DNA of 64,000 bases, taken from assembly GCA_023386315.1 (NCBI GenBank), contig JAEWJZ010000014.1, forward strand, positions 191,001-255,000, given 5' to 3'. A program made the translations under genes and the position numbers. Within the stretch, counting starts at the first letter, position 1. The number at the start of each line of letters is the position of its first letter. Below the pieces are notes generated by a model. The model was not told where the DNA came from and did no database searches. It saw only the letters and a list, made by a program, of their open reading frames with translations. Below, in pieces: positions 1 through 8,687 of this stretch. This stretch comes from Bacillota bacterium (lineage in GTDB: Bacteria; Bacillota; Clostridia; Lachnospirales; Lachnospiraceae).

Positions 1-160
1 TGATCGTCCCCCTGCCTACTCCGATTTTTTCAGCCAGCTCGAACTCATTGGGTATCTTTGCGCCGACCTCCAGACCTTTTTCCACAATATCATTCAGGAT
101 TTGCTCTGCCACCTGTTCCGCCAGGGTCTGCTTTGTCCTGTTTTCCGGTTCGTAACTCAT
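1..160 (-). CDS. GntR-family regulator, N-terminus (runs off window)
   Basis: Partial gene: the start (ATG at 158-160) and the first 53 codons are present, and the rest lies beyond base 1. The product begins MSYEPENRTKQTLAEQ and continues with a winged helix-turn-helix of the GntR/FadR kind, ending in the window at the recognition helix (AEKIGVGRGTI). The ATG follows a G-rich ribosome binding site (AAAGGGGGG). It is 19 bases downstream of rpiB on the same strand, so it is probably the last or a later gene of that operon and may respond to a sugar acid or sugar phosphate. The effector domain is not visible, so the ligand is unknown. Confidence 0.8.
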   Translation of the reverse strand, partial: MSYEPENRTKQTLAEQVAEQILNDIVEKGLEVGAKIPNEFELAEKIGVGRGTI

Positions 161-179
161 AGGCCCCCCTTTCACACGT

Positions 180-623
180 CTAATTTCTCTTTTCGATGTC
201 CATTACCATATCTACGCGGCGCTGATGTCTTCCGCCTTCATATTTGGCGTCAAGCCATTCTTCCGTGATCATCTTGGCCATCTCCACGCCAATAACTCTG
301 GCACCAAAGCAGAGAACATTGGAATCATTGTGCATTCTGGAAAGCTTTGCTGTATATGGCTCACTGCAGACACAGGCACGGATTCCTTTTACTTTGTTGC
401 AGGCAAGAGAAATACCAACTCCTGTTCCGCAGATTGCGATTCCCAAATCTGCCTTTCCATCTGCTACCGCGCGGCTTACCTTCTCTCCATATTCCGGATA
501 ATCGCAGCTTTCCGTGGAATTGGTACCAAAATCAATCACTTCATAGCCTTTGCTTTCCACAAATTCTTTAATCGCTTCTTTCATCTCTATCGCTGTATGA
601 TCATTACCCATTGCAATCTTCAT
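180..623 (-). CDS. rpiB: Ribose-5-phosphate isomerase B (RpiB/LacAB family)
   Basis: 147-residue cytoplasmic isomerase interconverting ribose 5-phosphate and ribulose 5-phosphate, in the non-oxidative pentose phosphate pathway; some relatives act on allose or galactose phosphates. The N-terminus MKIAMGNDHTAIEMK carries the family GxDHxxxxxK pattern. The catalytic-base cysteine lies in the AICGTGVGIS loop near residue 65, and the R-x-H-N pattern follows (SRMHNDSNV). An upstream in-frame ATG exists, but the start at 623 is the one preceded by GAGGAGAATAAC and matches family length. The gene follows aroC by 80 bases and precedes a GntR regulator, so the true substrate could be another aldose phosphate. 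Confidence 0.93.
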   Translation of the reverse strand: MKIAMGNDHTAIEMKEAIKEFVESKGYEVIDFGTNSTESCDYPEYGEKVSRAVADGKADLGIAICGTGVGISLACNKVKGIRACVCSEPYTAKLSRMHNDSNVLCFGARVIGVEMAKMITEEWLDAKYEGGRHQRRVDMVMDIEKRN

Positions 624-703
624 TGTTATTCTCCTCGTATCCATAAAAATATTCAGTAATATATCCGGCATTTAACATAGCATAAATACCGGATATAATC
701 AAG

Positions 704-1816
704 TTATTCAGTTTCTTTGTTATAAAAGGAAACAATACGATCCATTCTGGCAGATAAATTGGCAAGCAGTAAATCAACGGTTGTAAGAGCTGCCATCGCC
801 TCCACCACCACAACTGCCCGTGGCACTACGATAGGATCATGGCGGCCTTTGATTTCAATCTCCGTTTCTTCCCCCTGCCTGGTAACCGTCTTCTGGGGCT
901 GTGCGATTGAGGGAGTGGGTTTAAAAGCGGCACGGAAAACGACCCTGGACCCATCACTGATTCCTCCAAGCACACCTCCGGCGTGGTTGCTTACCTTCTT
1001 CGCCCTGCCTTCTGCATTCATACAAAAACCATCATTATTCTGAGAGCCTAAAGCGCGGGACGCCATAAAACCATCACCGATCTCAAAGCCTTTCACTGCC
1101 CCAATGGACATAACCGCTTTTGCCAGAGAGGCATCATATTTGTCAAAAACAGGATCTCCAATTCCGGCAGGTACTCCGTCGATGACGCATTCCACAACGC
1201 CGCCAACAGAATCTTTTCTTCCCATCATCTCTTCCAAATACTGTTCTGCAAGGAGACATGTCTCCTTATCAGGCATATAGAGACGGTTTTGGTCCCTCTC
1301 ATTTAGATCAAAACTTTCTTCTTTTACTTCATACGGTCCCACAGATCTGGTATATGCCGTCACAGTAATCCCCAGGCTTTTTAAAAAACAGGCAGCTATG
1401 GCACCAGCCGCAACTCTGCCGATGGTTTCCCTTCCGGAGGAACGCCCGCCTCCCCGGTAATCCCTGAAACCATATTTTTCATCGAAGGTGTAATCAGCAT
1501 GGCCAGGACGGTAAACTTCCATAATATTCCCGTAATCTTTAGAGCGCTGATCTGTATTCCAGACAATCATGGAGATGGGTGTTCCGGTTGTTCTTCCCTC
1601 AAATACGCCGGATAAGATCTCCACCTGATCTCCTTCACTGCGCATCGTGGTAAATTTACTCTGCCCCGGTTTTCTGCGGTCTAGAAAACACTGAATATCC
1701 TTTTCTTCCAGCGAAAGACCGGCAGGACAGCCGTCTACTACCACACCGATTCCTTTTCCGTGGGATTCTCCCCATGTAGTGATTTTAAATATTGTGCCAA
1801 GTGTCGATCCCGCCAT
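704..1816 (-). CDS. aroC: Chorismate synthase
   Basis: 370-residue enzyme converting 5-enolpyruvylshikimate 3-phosphate to chorismate with reduced FMN, the last step of the shikimate pathway. Family signatures seen: GESHG near residue 17, the RPGHADYTF segment, [13 protein letters not shown] (substrate and FMN binding) and the terminal R-x-D-P-I motif ([11 protein letters not shown]). Length is normal. The ATG at 1816 follows AAAGGAGAGACAACT. It lies 14 bases after the lactonase-like gene and 80 before rpiB, an unusual position away from other aro genes. Erythrose 4-phosphate supply to the shikimate pathway is one possible link with the sugar-phosphate neighbours, but that is inference. Confidence 0.96.
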   Translation of the reverse strand: MAGSTLGTIFKITTWGESHGKGIGVVVDGCPAGLSLEEKDIQCFLDRRKPGQSKFTTMRSEGDQVEILSGVFEGRTTGTPISMIVWNTDQRSKDYGNIMEVYRPGHADYTFDEKYGFRDYRGGGRSSGRETIGRVAAGAIAACFLKSLGITVTAYTRSVGPYEVKEESFDLNERDQNRLYMPDKETCLLAEQYLEEMMGRKDSVGGVVECVIDGVPAGIGDPVFDKYDASLAKAVMSIGAVKGFEIGDGFMASRALGSQNNDGFCMNAEGRAKKVSNHAGGVLGGISDGSRVVFRAAFKPTPSIAQPQKTVTRQGEETEIEIKGRHDPIVVPRAVVVVEAMAALTTVDLLLANLSARMDRIVSFYNKETE

Positions 1817-1830
1817 AGTTGTCTCTCCTT

Positions 1831-2889
1831 TTATTTGCTGACTTGTACGATTGCACAGCTGTTGGGCTCATTAACCTTCAGTTCCTTGCCGTTCATAATT
1901 AAAAGCCCTTTTTCGTAATCCACCATAAAGAAGGTAATGCTTCCAGTCTCATGGTTAATGGAAGCAATGTGCCTGTCATCCGGGAATACGCAGATATCTT
2001 TTGGATAGCTTCCGCTGATCGGCAGACAGCATAAATAGGTCAGCAGACCTGTCCGGGTATCACGGTCATATACCGTAACCGTATTATCTCCTGCATTTCC
2101 GCAAAACATGTGCTTTTCATCGTTTGAAAAACGGAGAGCACTTGCTGCAGTCAGTTGTGTCAGCGGCTTGGGTCCAGTCGTCTTTATAGTCTGGATCTTT
2201 TCAATCTTTGGCTGATGTACTCCCGTTTCATAGGTAAATACATCAATGACATTCTTAAGCTCATGAACCAGATAAAAGAACTTTCCATCTTCGCTGAACC
2301 GGAAGCATCTGGGAGCCGACTCTAAATCGCTTCTTATGGCATCTACCAGAAGCATCTCTTCGTCCTTTTCATCAAAATGGTAGATCTTCACCTGATCGAT
2401 TCCCAGATCAGCAACCATAATAAACTTTCCGTCCGGAGTCCGTCTGGAGCAGCTTACATGGGGCCGGAAATTTCTTTCTGCCACACTGCCCAGTCCCTTG
2501 TGGAACACTCCGGTCACAATATCACCTACGGAACCATCGTCATTTAAACGAAGCACCGTGCATTTTCCGTCATGATAACCGGATACAAAAATATATCTGT
2601 CATCTTTATCCGTAGATAAATGACAGCCTCTCATCCCTTTAATATTTGCAGAGTTTAATCTTGTTATGGAACCATTCTCATGGATACGGAAAGATACCAC
2701 GCCTTCATCTGCTATGGAATAAAGTGTCTTGCCGTTATTGGAGGCAACCACATAGGAAGAATTGTCTACTTCCACCTCACATCGTGGGATAAAACGGCCC
2801 TTCTTCACATCAACATCATACACAGTGATACCCTTGGCCTGTCCATTGTAGGAATAGGAACCTACATACGCCATATATTTACCTGTCAT
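1831..2889 (-). CDS. Lactonase family beta-propeller protein (6-phosphogluconolactonase type)
   Basis: 352-residue protein of the seven-bladed beta-propeller lactonase family (YbhE/Pgl). Repeated blades are visible, each with hydrophobic strands followed by polar turns, and the typical opening YVGSYSYNGQAKGITVY and the HPHVSCSRRTPDGKF-like blade (here FRPHVSCSRRTPDGKF) that carries the conserved histidine and arginine. Some members hydrolyse 6-phosphogluconolactone in the oxidative pentose phosphate pathway; many have untested substrates. No signal peptide. The ATG follows GAGGAGGAAAAG. It heads an operon with aroC and rpiB and is divergent from the polyamine operon, sharing a 222-bp promoter region. 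Confidence 0.75.
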   Translation of the reverse strand: MTGKYMAYVGSYSYNGQAKGITVYDVDVKKGRFIPRCEVEVDNSSYVVASNNGKTLYSIADEGVVSFRIHENGSITRLNSANIKGMRGCHLSTDKDDRYIFVSGYHDGKCTVLRLNDDGSVGDIVTGVFHKGLGSVAERNFRPHVSCSRRTPDGKFIMVADLGIDQVKIYHFDEKDEEMLLVDAIRSDLESAPRCFRFSEDGKFFYLVHELKNVIDVFTYETGVHQPKIEKIQTIKTTGPKPLTQLTAASALRFSNDEKHMFCGNAGDNTVTVYDRDTRTGLLTYLCCLPISGSYPKDICVFPDDRHIASINHETGSITFFMVDYEKGLLIMNGKELKVNEPNSCAIVQVSK

Positions 2890-2904
2890 AACACTTTTCC
2901 TCCT

Positions 2905-2960
2905 CGAATCTTCCTTGTATAAACTAGAAATATCATATCATAAGTTTCCCTGTTTGTTAA
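2905..2960 (-). promoter_or_regulatory. Promoter of the lactonase-aroC-rpiB operon
   Basis: On the minus strand TTAACA (2956-2961 region) is separated by 17 bases from TATGAT, which lies about 45 bases upstream of the lactonase start. The -35 hexamer abuts the inverted repeat at 2957-2976, so one regulator could touch both divergent promoters. Confidence 0.45.
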
Positions 2961-2976
2961 GGAAAAACTTCCTTAA
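2957..2976. promoter_or_regulatory. Perfect inverted repeat between divergent promoters
   Basis: TTAAGGAA-AAAC-TTCCTTAA, eight base pairs per arm with a four-base centre. It ends six bases before the -35 of the rightward promoter and overlaps the putative -35 of the leftward one. A dimeric repressor such as the XRE-cupin protein encoded just downstream is the obvious candidate to bind here; that is inference. Confidence 0.5.
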
Positions 2977-2982
2977 AAACTA

Positions 2983-3010
2983 TTGACATACATGGAAAAA
3001 CAAGTATAAT
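2983..3010 (+). promoter_or_regulatory. Sigma-A promoter of the XRE-pot operon
   Basis: TTGACA at 2983-2988 and TATAAT at 3005-3010 with a 16-base spacer. Both hexamers match consensus. Downstream in the leader the 14-base element TATTA(C/G)TAAACTTT occurs twice in direct orientation at 3031-3044 and 3069-3082, 38 bases apart, positions suited to repression of this promoter. Confidence 0.75.
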
Positions 3011-3111
3011 GTATCTTGCTGCGTGTTTATTATTACTAAACTTTATAGTTATATTTATCGTCAGTTAGTATTAGTAAACTTTCAGCTTAACATAATAAGA
3101 AGGAGGAGCAC

Positions 3112-3645
3112 ATGGATATCGGTACAAAATTAAAGGAACTGCGCGTTTTAAAAGGGCTGACTCAGGAAGAACTGGCTGACCGCGCGGAGCTCTCAAAGGG
3201 ATTTATATCTCAGCTGGAAAGGGACTTAACCTCCCCCTCCATTGCGACTCTTATGGATATTTTACAGTGTCTGGGAACCTCCATCGGAGAGTTTTTCAAC
3301 GAAAGCCGGGAGGAGCAGATCGTGTTCGGTAAAACCGATTATTTTGAAAAACACGACGCAGATCTGAAAAATGAAATCAAATGGATCATTCCAAACGCAC
3401 AGAAAAATATGATGGAGCCCATTTTACTGACCCTGGAATCAGGGGGACAGACTTATCCGGACAATCCTCATGAAGGAGAGGAATTCGGATATGTGCTGCA
3501 GGGAAGCGTCTCCATTCATATAGGAAACAAAACATATAAAGCGAAAAAAGGGGAATCCTTTTACTTTATACCAGATAAAAAACATTACTTAAGCAGCAAG
3601 GCAGGTGCTTCCTTAATCTGGGTAAGTTCACCTCCAAGCTTTTAA
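3112..3645 (+). CDS. XRE-family regulator with C-terminal cupin domain
   Basis: 177-residue DNA-binding protein. Residues 1-65 form an XRE helix-turn-helix ([20 protein letters not shown], then [11 protein letters not shown] and SIATLMDIL). Residues about 95-175 form a cupin barrel, with the metal or ligand histidine-glutamate pattern in [15 protein letters not shown] and a second motif near IPDKKHYL. PuuR-type regulators of putrescine metabolism share this layout. The gene is first in the potABCD operon, 16 bases before potA, so it probably senses a polyamine or related compound and autoregulates through the repeats in its leader. Ribosome binding site AAGGAGGAG precedes the ATG. Confidence 0.88.
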   Translation: MDIGTKLKELRVLKGLTQEELADRAELSKGFISQLERDLTSPSIATLMDILQCLGTSIGEFFNESREEQIVFGKTDYFEKHDADLKNEIKWIIPNAQKNMMEPILLTLESGGQTYPDNPHEGEEFGYVLQGSVSIHIGNKTYKAKKGESFYFIPDKKHYLSSKAGASLIWVSSPPSF

Positions 3646-3661
3646 CAGGAGGATAAAGCTC

Positions 3662-4738
3662 ATGGGTCAGCCACTCATTGATTTACGAAATATATCAAAA
3701 AGCTTTGACGGAACTATGGTTCTTGATGATTTAAATCTCTCCGTGAAGGAGAACACCTTTGTTACATTACTGGGGCCAAGCGGCTGTGGAAAGACCACTA
3801 CCCTGCGGATCATCGGAGGTTTTGAGAGTCCCAGCAAAGGCGAAGTCATCTTTGACGGGCAGAATATTACCAATCTGCCTCCTAATAAAAGGCAGCTGAA
3901 CACGGTATTTCAAAAGTATGCTCTTTTCAACCATATGTCCATTGCGGAAAATATTGCATTCGGTTTGAAAATTAAGAATAAATCCAGATCCTATATTCAG
4001 GATAAGATTAAATACGCCTTAAAGCTGGTAAACTTAGATGGTTTTGAAAACCGCAGCGTCAGTTCCTTAAGCGGCGGGCAGCAGCAAAGAATCGCCATTG
4101 CAAGAGCCATCGTTAACGAACCCCGGGTCCTTCTGCTGGATGAGCCTTTGGGCGCACTGGATTTAAAACTGCGTCAGGATATGCAGTATGAGCTGATCCG
4201 TTTAAAAAATGAGCTTGGCATTACCTTTATTTATGTAACCCATGACCAGGAAGAGGCACTGACTATGTCAGACACCATCGTTGTCATGAATCAGGGCTAT
4301 ATACAGCAGATGGGAACTCCGGAAAGTATCTACAATGAACCGGAGAATGCATTTGTGGCTGACTTCATTGGAGAGAGCAACATCGTGCCTGGAATTATGC
4401 TAAGAGATGAGCTGGTGGAACTATTCGGCGCAAAATTTACCTGTGTGGATAAGGGATTTGGATTCAACACCCCTGTCGATGTGGTAATCAGACCGGAAGA
4501 CATCGACCTGGTTGCTCCGGAGAACGGCAGCCTTCAGGGAGTGGTAACGCATTTAATTTTTAAAGGTGTTCACTATGAAATGGAAGTGACTTCACCGGAT
4601 GGCTTTGAATGGCTGGTACACAGTACGGACTTATTCCCTGTTGGGCAAAAGGTGGGCATTCATGTCGATCCTTTTGATATCCAGATCATGAATAAGCCGG
4701 CTTCAGAGGATGAGGAGGCCGTGGGAGTCAATGAATAA
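3662..4738 (+). CDS. potA: Spermidine/putrescine ABC transporter ATPase PotA
   Basis: 358-residue cytoplasmic ATPase that powers polyamine import. Walker [11 protein letters not shown] is at about residue 38, the Q-loop at FQKYALF, the ABC signature [14 protein letters not shown] near 137, Walker [12 protein letters not shown] near 158 and the switch histidine in [11 protein letters not shown]. The C-terminal third is a TOBE regulatory domain ([10 protein letters not shown]). It starts after AGGAGGATAAAGCTC. Its last codons overlap potB by eight bases, implying translational coupling. Confidence 0.96.
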   Translation: MGQPLIDLRNISKSFDGTMVLDDLNLSVKENTFVTLLGPSGCGKTTTLRIIGGFESPSKGEVIFDGQNITNLPPNKRQLNTVFQKYALFNHMSIAENIAFGLKIKNKSRSYIQDKIKYALKLVNLDGFENRSVSSLSGGQQQRIAIARAIVNEPRVLLLDEPLGALDLKLRQDMQYELIRLKNELGITFIYVTHDQEEALTMSDTIVVMNQGYIQQMGTPESIYNEPENAFVADFIGESNIVPGIMLRDELVELFGAKFTCVDKGFGFNTPVDVVIRPEDIDLVAPENGSLQGVVTHLIFKGVHYEMEVTSPDGFEWLVHSTDLFPVGQKVGIHVDPFDIQIMNKPASEDEEAVGVNE

Positions 4739-5543
4739 GAAATTATTGTCCGGACCGTATCTTTTGTGGATGATCGGCTTTATCCTGATTCCCCTTGCAC
4801 TGATTGTATTTTACGGACTGACTGACAAGAGCGGAGCTTTCACGCTTTCCAATGTTCTTTCTATCACCACGGAAGAACACGCAAAAGCACTGTGGCTTTC
4901 CCTGGGACTATCCCTTTTAAGCACGGTCTTATGCCTGCTTTTGGCTTATCCCCTGGCAATTGTCCTCCGTTCAAGAGGCATTGGACAGGGAAGCTTTATC
5001 GTATTTATCTTTATCCTTCCCATGTGGATGAATTTTCTTCTCCGTACGCTTGCATGGCAGACGCTTCTGGAAAAGAATGGTGTGATTAATGGAATCTTAT
5101 CCACACTTCACCTGCCAAACCAGGGACTTATCAACACTCCGGGAGCCATTATTCTTGGTATGGTTTATAACTTCCTTCCATTCATGGTTCTTCCTATTTA
5201 CAACGTGCTGATGAAAATTGATGACAATGTGATCAATGCTGCCAGGGATTTAGGCGCTAATTCTGCTCAGGTGCTCATTCGGATTCTTCTTCCTTTAAGC
5301 ATACCTGGTATCGTAAGCGGCATCACCATGGTTTTTGTTCCTGCCCTTACAACTTTCGTAATCTCTAATATTTTAGGCGGAAGCAAGATACTTTTAATCG
5401 GCAATGTAATCGAGCAGGAATTTACGAAAGGGAGCAACTGGAACTTAGGCTCCGGCCTTTCTCTGGTCCTTATGGTATTTATTTTAATCAGCATGGCGCT
5501 CATTGCCAAGTATGATAAAAATGGGGAGGGAACGGTACTGTGA
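4731..5543 (+). CDS. potB: Polyamine ABC transporter permease PotB
   Basis: About 270 residues with six hydrophobic segments; inner-membrane permease half. The EAA-type loop that docks with the ATPase is seen as [25 protein letters not shown]. The start chosen is ATG 4731 ([13 protein letters not shown]), which overlaps the end of potA (ATGAATAA) and fits the family N-terminus. A GTG/ATG stop-start junction joins it to potC. Confidence 0.94.
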   Translation: MNKKLLSGPYLLWMIGFILIPLALIVFYGLTDKSGAFTLSNVLSITTEEHAKALWLSLGLSLLSTVLCLLLAYPLAIVLRSRGIGQGSFIVFIFILPMWMNFLLRTLAWQTLLEKNGVINGILSTLHLPNQGLINTPGAIILGMVYNFLPFMVLPIYNVLMKIDDNVINAARDLGANSAQVLIRILLPLSIPGIVSGITMVFVPALTTFVISNILGGSKILLIGNVIEQEFTKGSNWNLGSGLSLVLMVFILISMALIAKYDKNGEGTVL

Positions 5544-6331
5544 TGAATCGAAAAACAGCTTTTCTCAAACGTTTTATCCAGGATTTTTACCTGGTACTTA
5601 TGGTGGTGTTTTTGTATGCACCGATTGCTACCATGACAGTGCTGTCCTTTAATAATTCAAAATCACGCACCCAGTGGGGCGGTTTTACTACCAGATGGTA
5701 TACAGAGCTGTTCTCAAGCAGTACAATTATGGATGCACTTTATACAACACTGCTGATTGCATTTGTCTCGTCTCTGATTGCAGTAATTATCGGCACAGCA
5801 GCAGCCATTGCAATTAACAGTATGAAGCAGTTTCCCCGCTCTCTTCTCATGGGCATCACCAACATTCCCATGCTGAATGCGGATATTGTGACCGGAATTT
5901 CCTTAATGCTGGCATTCATCGCTTTCGGAATTTCCCTGGGATTTAATACCATACTGATCGCACATATTACCTTTAACATTCCGTATGTCATATTAAGTGT
6001 CATGCCGAAGTTAAAGCAGACAGATAAAAGTACCTACGAGGCGGCCATGGACTTAGGAGCCACCTCAGTATCCGCGTTTTTCAAGGTAGTATTCCCGGAC
6101 ATTCTTCCAGGTGTACTTTCCGGATTCCTGCTGGCATTTACCATGTCTCTTGATGATTTTATTATCACTCACTTTACAAAAGGCGCCGGCATTAATACAT
6201 TATCGACTTTAATTTACAGTGAAGTGCGCAGAGGAATCAAACCTTCCATGTATGCACTTTCCACGATTATCTTTTTAACGGTGCTGGTTCTTCTTTTAAT
6301 CACCAACTTTGCACCAAAGCGAAAAAAATAA
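5543..6331 (+). CDS. potC: Polyamine ABC transporter permease PotC
   Basis: About 262 residues, six membrane segments, second permease half. The EAA loop reads EAAMDLGATSVSAFFKVVFPDILPG and the conserved LSLDDFIIT-like segment is present as MSLDDFIITHF. The ATG shares its A with the stop of potB (TGATG), so the two are probably translated in step. potD follows after 15 bases. Confidence 0.95.
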   Translation: MNRKTAFLKRFIQDFYLVLMVVFLYAPIATMTVLSFNNSKSRTQWGGFTTRWYTELFSSSTIMDALYTTLLIAFVSSLIAVIIGTAAAIAINSMKQFPRSLLMGITNIPMLNADIVTGISLMLAFIAFGISLGFNTILIAHITFNIPYVILSVMPKLKQTDKSTYEAAMDLGATSVSAFFKVVFPDILPGVLSGFLLAFTMSLDDFIITHFTKGAGINTLSTLIYSEVRRGIKPSMYALSTIIFLTVLVLLLITNFAPKRKK

Positions 6332-6346
6332 CAGGAGATCACGTAT

Positions 6347-7444
6347 ATGAAAAAAAGAGTACAAACGGTTATGACAATCGGCACCCTTACCCTGCTTTCC
6401 ATTTCCCTGTTAAGCGGCTGCGGAAAATCCCAGGCTAAGGCAGGGAGCAACGGAGAGGTTTATGTTTACAACTGGGGAGAATACATTGACGAATCAGTCA
6501 TTCAGGAATTTGAAAAAGAAACGGGCATTAAGGTTGTATACGACTTATTTGAAACCAATGAAGAGATGTACCCTGTCATTGAAGCAGGCGGTGTAAAATA
6601 TGATGCAGTCTGCCCTTCTGACTACATGATTCAGAAAATGGCACAGAACAATCTTCTTGCAGAAATTAATTTTGACAACATCCCAAACCTCAAGGAAATC
6701 GATCCCAAGTACTTAGAGATGTCAAAGAGCTTCGACCCGGAAAACAAATATTCCGTCCCCTACTGCTGGGGAACTGTAGGAATTCTTTACAATACCAGCA
6801 TGGTGGCGAAAGAAGACGCTCCTACCAAATGGTCCGATCTGTGGGATGAAAAATTCAAAGACAACATCCTGATGCAGGACAGTGTCCGGGATGCATTTAT
6901 GGTGGCGTTAAAATCACTGGGATATTCCATGAATACCACCAATGAACAAGAAATCAATGAAGCGAAAGAGCTTTTAATTAAACAGAAACCGCTGGTACAG
7001 GCTTATGTGATCGATCAGGTCCGTGACAAGATGATCGGCGGCGAAGCAGCTGTGGGCGTTATCTATTCCGGTGAGATGCTTTATATCCAGAACGAAGTAA
7101 AGGAGCTTGGTCTTGATTATTCTCTGGAATACGTAATACCGGAAGAAGGAACCAATCTATGGCTTGATTCCTGGGTAATTCCAGCCAATGCTCCCAATAA
7201 GGAAAATGCTGAAAAGTGGATCAACTTCTTATGCCGTCCGGATATTGCAAAGAAGAACTTTGAATACATCACTTACCCCACACCAAATAAAGGGGCTTTC
7301 GACCTTCTTGATCCGGAACTGAAAAATAACAAGGCTTTATTTCCAGATGAGAGCGTGTTAAAGAACAGCGAAGTATATCAGTACCTGGGAGATCAGCCAG
7401 ACAGCCTTTATAACGAAGCCTGGAAGGAAGTTAAGTCCAATTAA
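6347..7444 (+). CDS. potD: Polyamine-binding lipoprotein PotD
   Basis: 365-residue extracellular solute-binding lipoprotein. The signal peptide has a basic start (MKKRVQTV), a hydrophobic core and the lipobox LLSGCGK, with the lipidated cysteine near residue 26. The mature part shows the PotD/PotF fold markers VYNWGEYID at the beginning, SDYMIQKM and the long PYCWGTVGILYNTS segment. In the family the acidic and aromatic residues around these motifs bind the polyamine amines. The gene follows AACAGGAGATCACGTAT and is the fourth transporter gene of the operon. Confidence 0.95.
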   Translation: MKKRVQTVMTIGTLTLLSISLLSGCGKSQAKAGSNGEVYVYNWGEYIDESVIQEFEKETGIKVVYDLFETNEEMYPVIEAGGVKYDAVCPSDYMIQKMAQNNLLAEINFDNIPNLKEIDPKYLEMSKSFDPENKYSVPYCWGTVGILYNTSMVAKEDAPTKWSDLWDEKFKDNILMQDSVRDAFMVALKSLGYSMNTTNEQEINEAKELLIKQKPLVQAYVIDQVRDKMIGGEAAVGVIYSGEMLYIQNEVKELGLDYSLEYVIPEEGTNLWLDSWVIPANAPNKENAEKWINFLCRPDIAKKNFEYITYPTPNKGAFDLLDPELKNNKALFPDESVLKNSEVYQYLGDQPDSLYNEAWKEVKSN

Positions 7445-7468
7445 TAATGCCAGACGGAGGGGAAACAC

Positions 7469-7792
7469 ATGGTAGAAAATCTGGAACTTTTGTTGAGGCA
7501 GGTAGTCGATGTGGCAATTCTTCTCTTTGAATTCATGGGAGTAATTGTTATCATTGTATCGGGCATAAAAGGTATTATCAACTATGTGAAACATAATCCT
7601 GCCATACGTTTGCATCTTGCCCAGGGCATGGCACTGGGACTGGAATTTAAGCTTGGAAGCGAGATTTTAAGAACTGTGGTTGTGCGGGAGCTTTCTGAGG
7701 TGGTTCTGGTTGCTGCCATCATTGTTCTTAGAGCTGCACTCACCTTTTTGATCCATTGGGAGATTAAGGTGGAGAAAGAGTCAGATAAATAA
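7469..7792 (+). CDS. DUF1622 small membrane protein
   Basis: 107-residue protein with three predicted membrane segments (about residues 10-37, 60-70 weak, and 75-97) and the DUF1622 signature LAQGMALGLEFKLGSEILRT, followed by REL. Function of the family is not known to me. It follows potD by 24 bases with a strong GGAGGGG site and precedes the operon terminator, so it is transcribed with the polyamine transporter; whether it takes part in uptake is unknown. Confidence 0.8.
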   Translation: MVENLELLLRQVVDVAILLFEFMGVIVIIVSGIKGIINYVKHNPAIRLHLAQGMALGLEFKLGSEILRTVVVRELSEVVLVAAIIVLRAALTFLIHWEIKVEKESDK

Positions 7793-7795
7793 AAG

Positions 7796-7835
7796 AAGCG
7801 GAATCTCTGTATGTAACGAATCAGAGCTTCCGCTT
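7796..7835. terminator. Bidirectional terminator, pot operon / methyltransferase pair
   Basis: Hairpin with arms AAGCGGAATCTCTG and CAGAGCTTCCGCTT (one mismatch) flanked by A-rich and T-rich runs on each side, between two convergent genes. Confidence 0.85.
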
Positions 7836-7838
7836 TTA

Positions 7839-8687
7839 TTAATAATTTGTTATAAGCACTTCAACCGTAACTGCATCCCGTTCTTTAAACTGATAATTAC
7901 AGTTAAAATAAGTTTTATCAATATAATGGATGCGGTACTTCCGGCTCCATTCAATCAAGAGTTCATTGGACAGTCCCTTATGGTAAAATACATTGGACAG
8001 AGCAAATCGGATTCCATTCTGATTCAGTCTGTCAAGCAGGTCTAACAGCGCCCGCTCTTCCTTTTCCTTCCAGTCTTTAAATCCCCGGTTACCATCATTA
8101 TAATTCCCTGTGGAAATCAGATAGGGCGGGTCACAATAAACTAAATCTTTCGGTCCAAGTTCCGAATAGTCCAGTTCCGTAAAGTCCCTGATGGTAAACT
8201 GAATATTCTTTTTCTGAAGCGCCAGGCAAAACTGTGATAAATTCTTTTCGATATTGCTGTTAAAGGAACTTCGGTTTCTCCCAAAGGGAGAGTTAAATTC
8301 GTGGCTGTTATTAAAGCGGATCTGGTGATTAAACGCATAACAGGTCAGAACAAAAAGCTTTGTTAAATCACCGGTTCGGTTATAATCAGACCTAAGCGCA
8401 TAGTAACCGTCTTTATTCTGCTGGGTCAGCTGATAGGTGCTGATAATGCCTTTAATCCTTTCTAACAGTTCTCCAGTCTCCATAGCCTGAAACATCTGAA
8501 ACATCTCAATCAAATAATGAATCTGATCGTTGCAGATAATCGTCTCAGCCACTACATTAATCCCTACATTAAACCCTCCTGCAAACACGTCCACAAATGT
8601 TCGGATATCAGCCGGAAATGCCTGAAAAACAGGTTCCAGAATCTTAAACTTTCCTCCTGTATAGTTAAGAGGACTTTTTATGTACAT
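7839..8687 (-). CDS. D12-class adenine-specific DNA methyltransferase
   Basis: 282-residue Dam-like enzyme that transfers a methyl group from S-adenosylmethionine to N6 of adenine in DNA. The first motif is SPLNYTGGKFKIL, the AdoMet-binding motif is FVDVFAGGFNVG near residue 32, and the catalytic motif is YCDPPYL near 189. The C-terminus VTVEVLITNY is characteristic of D12 enzymes. Its start overlaps the end of the upstream methyltransferase gene by ten bases, so the two are co-translated. No restriction endonuclease gene is adjacent on either side. The recognition site cannot be read from sequence alone; GATC-like sites are common for the family. Confidence 0.88.
   Translation of the reverse strand: MYIKSPLNYTGGKFKILEPVFQAFPADIRTFVDVFAGGFNVGINVVAETIICNDQIHYLIEMFQMFQAMETGELLERIKGIISTYQLTQQNKDGYYALRSDYNRTGDLTKLFVLTCYAFNHQIRFNNSHEFNSPFGRNRSSFNSNIEKNLSQFCLALQKKNIQFTIRDFTELDYSELGPKDLVYCDPPYLISTGNYNDGNRGFKDWKEKEERALLDLLDRLNQNGIRFALSNVFYHKGLSNELLIEWSRKYRIHYIDKTYFNCNYQFKERDAVTVEVLITNY

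Noticed and set aside
225..659. 144-residue plus-strand frame opposite rpiB
   Set aside because: It is the antisense of a clear rpiB gene; its cysteine- and histidine-rich composition is that of a shadow frame.
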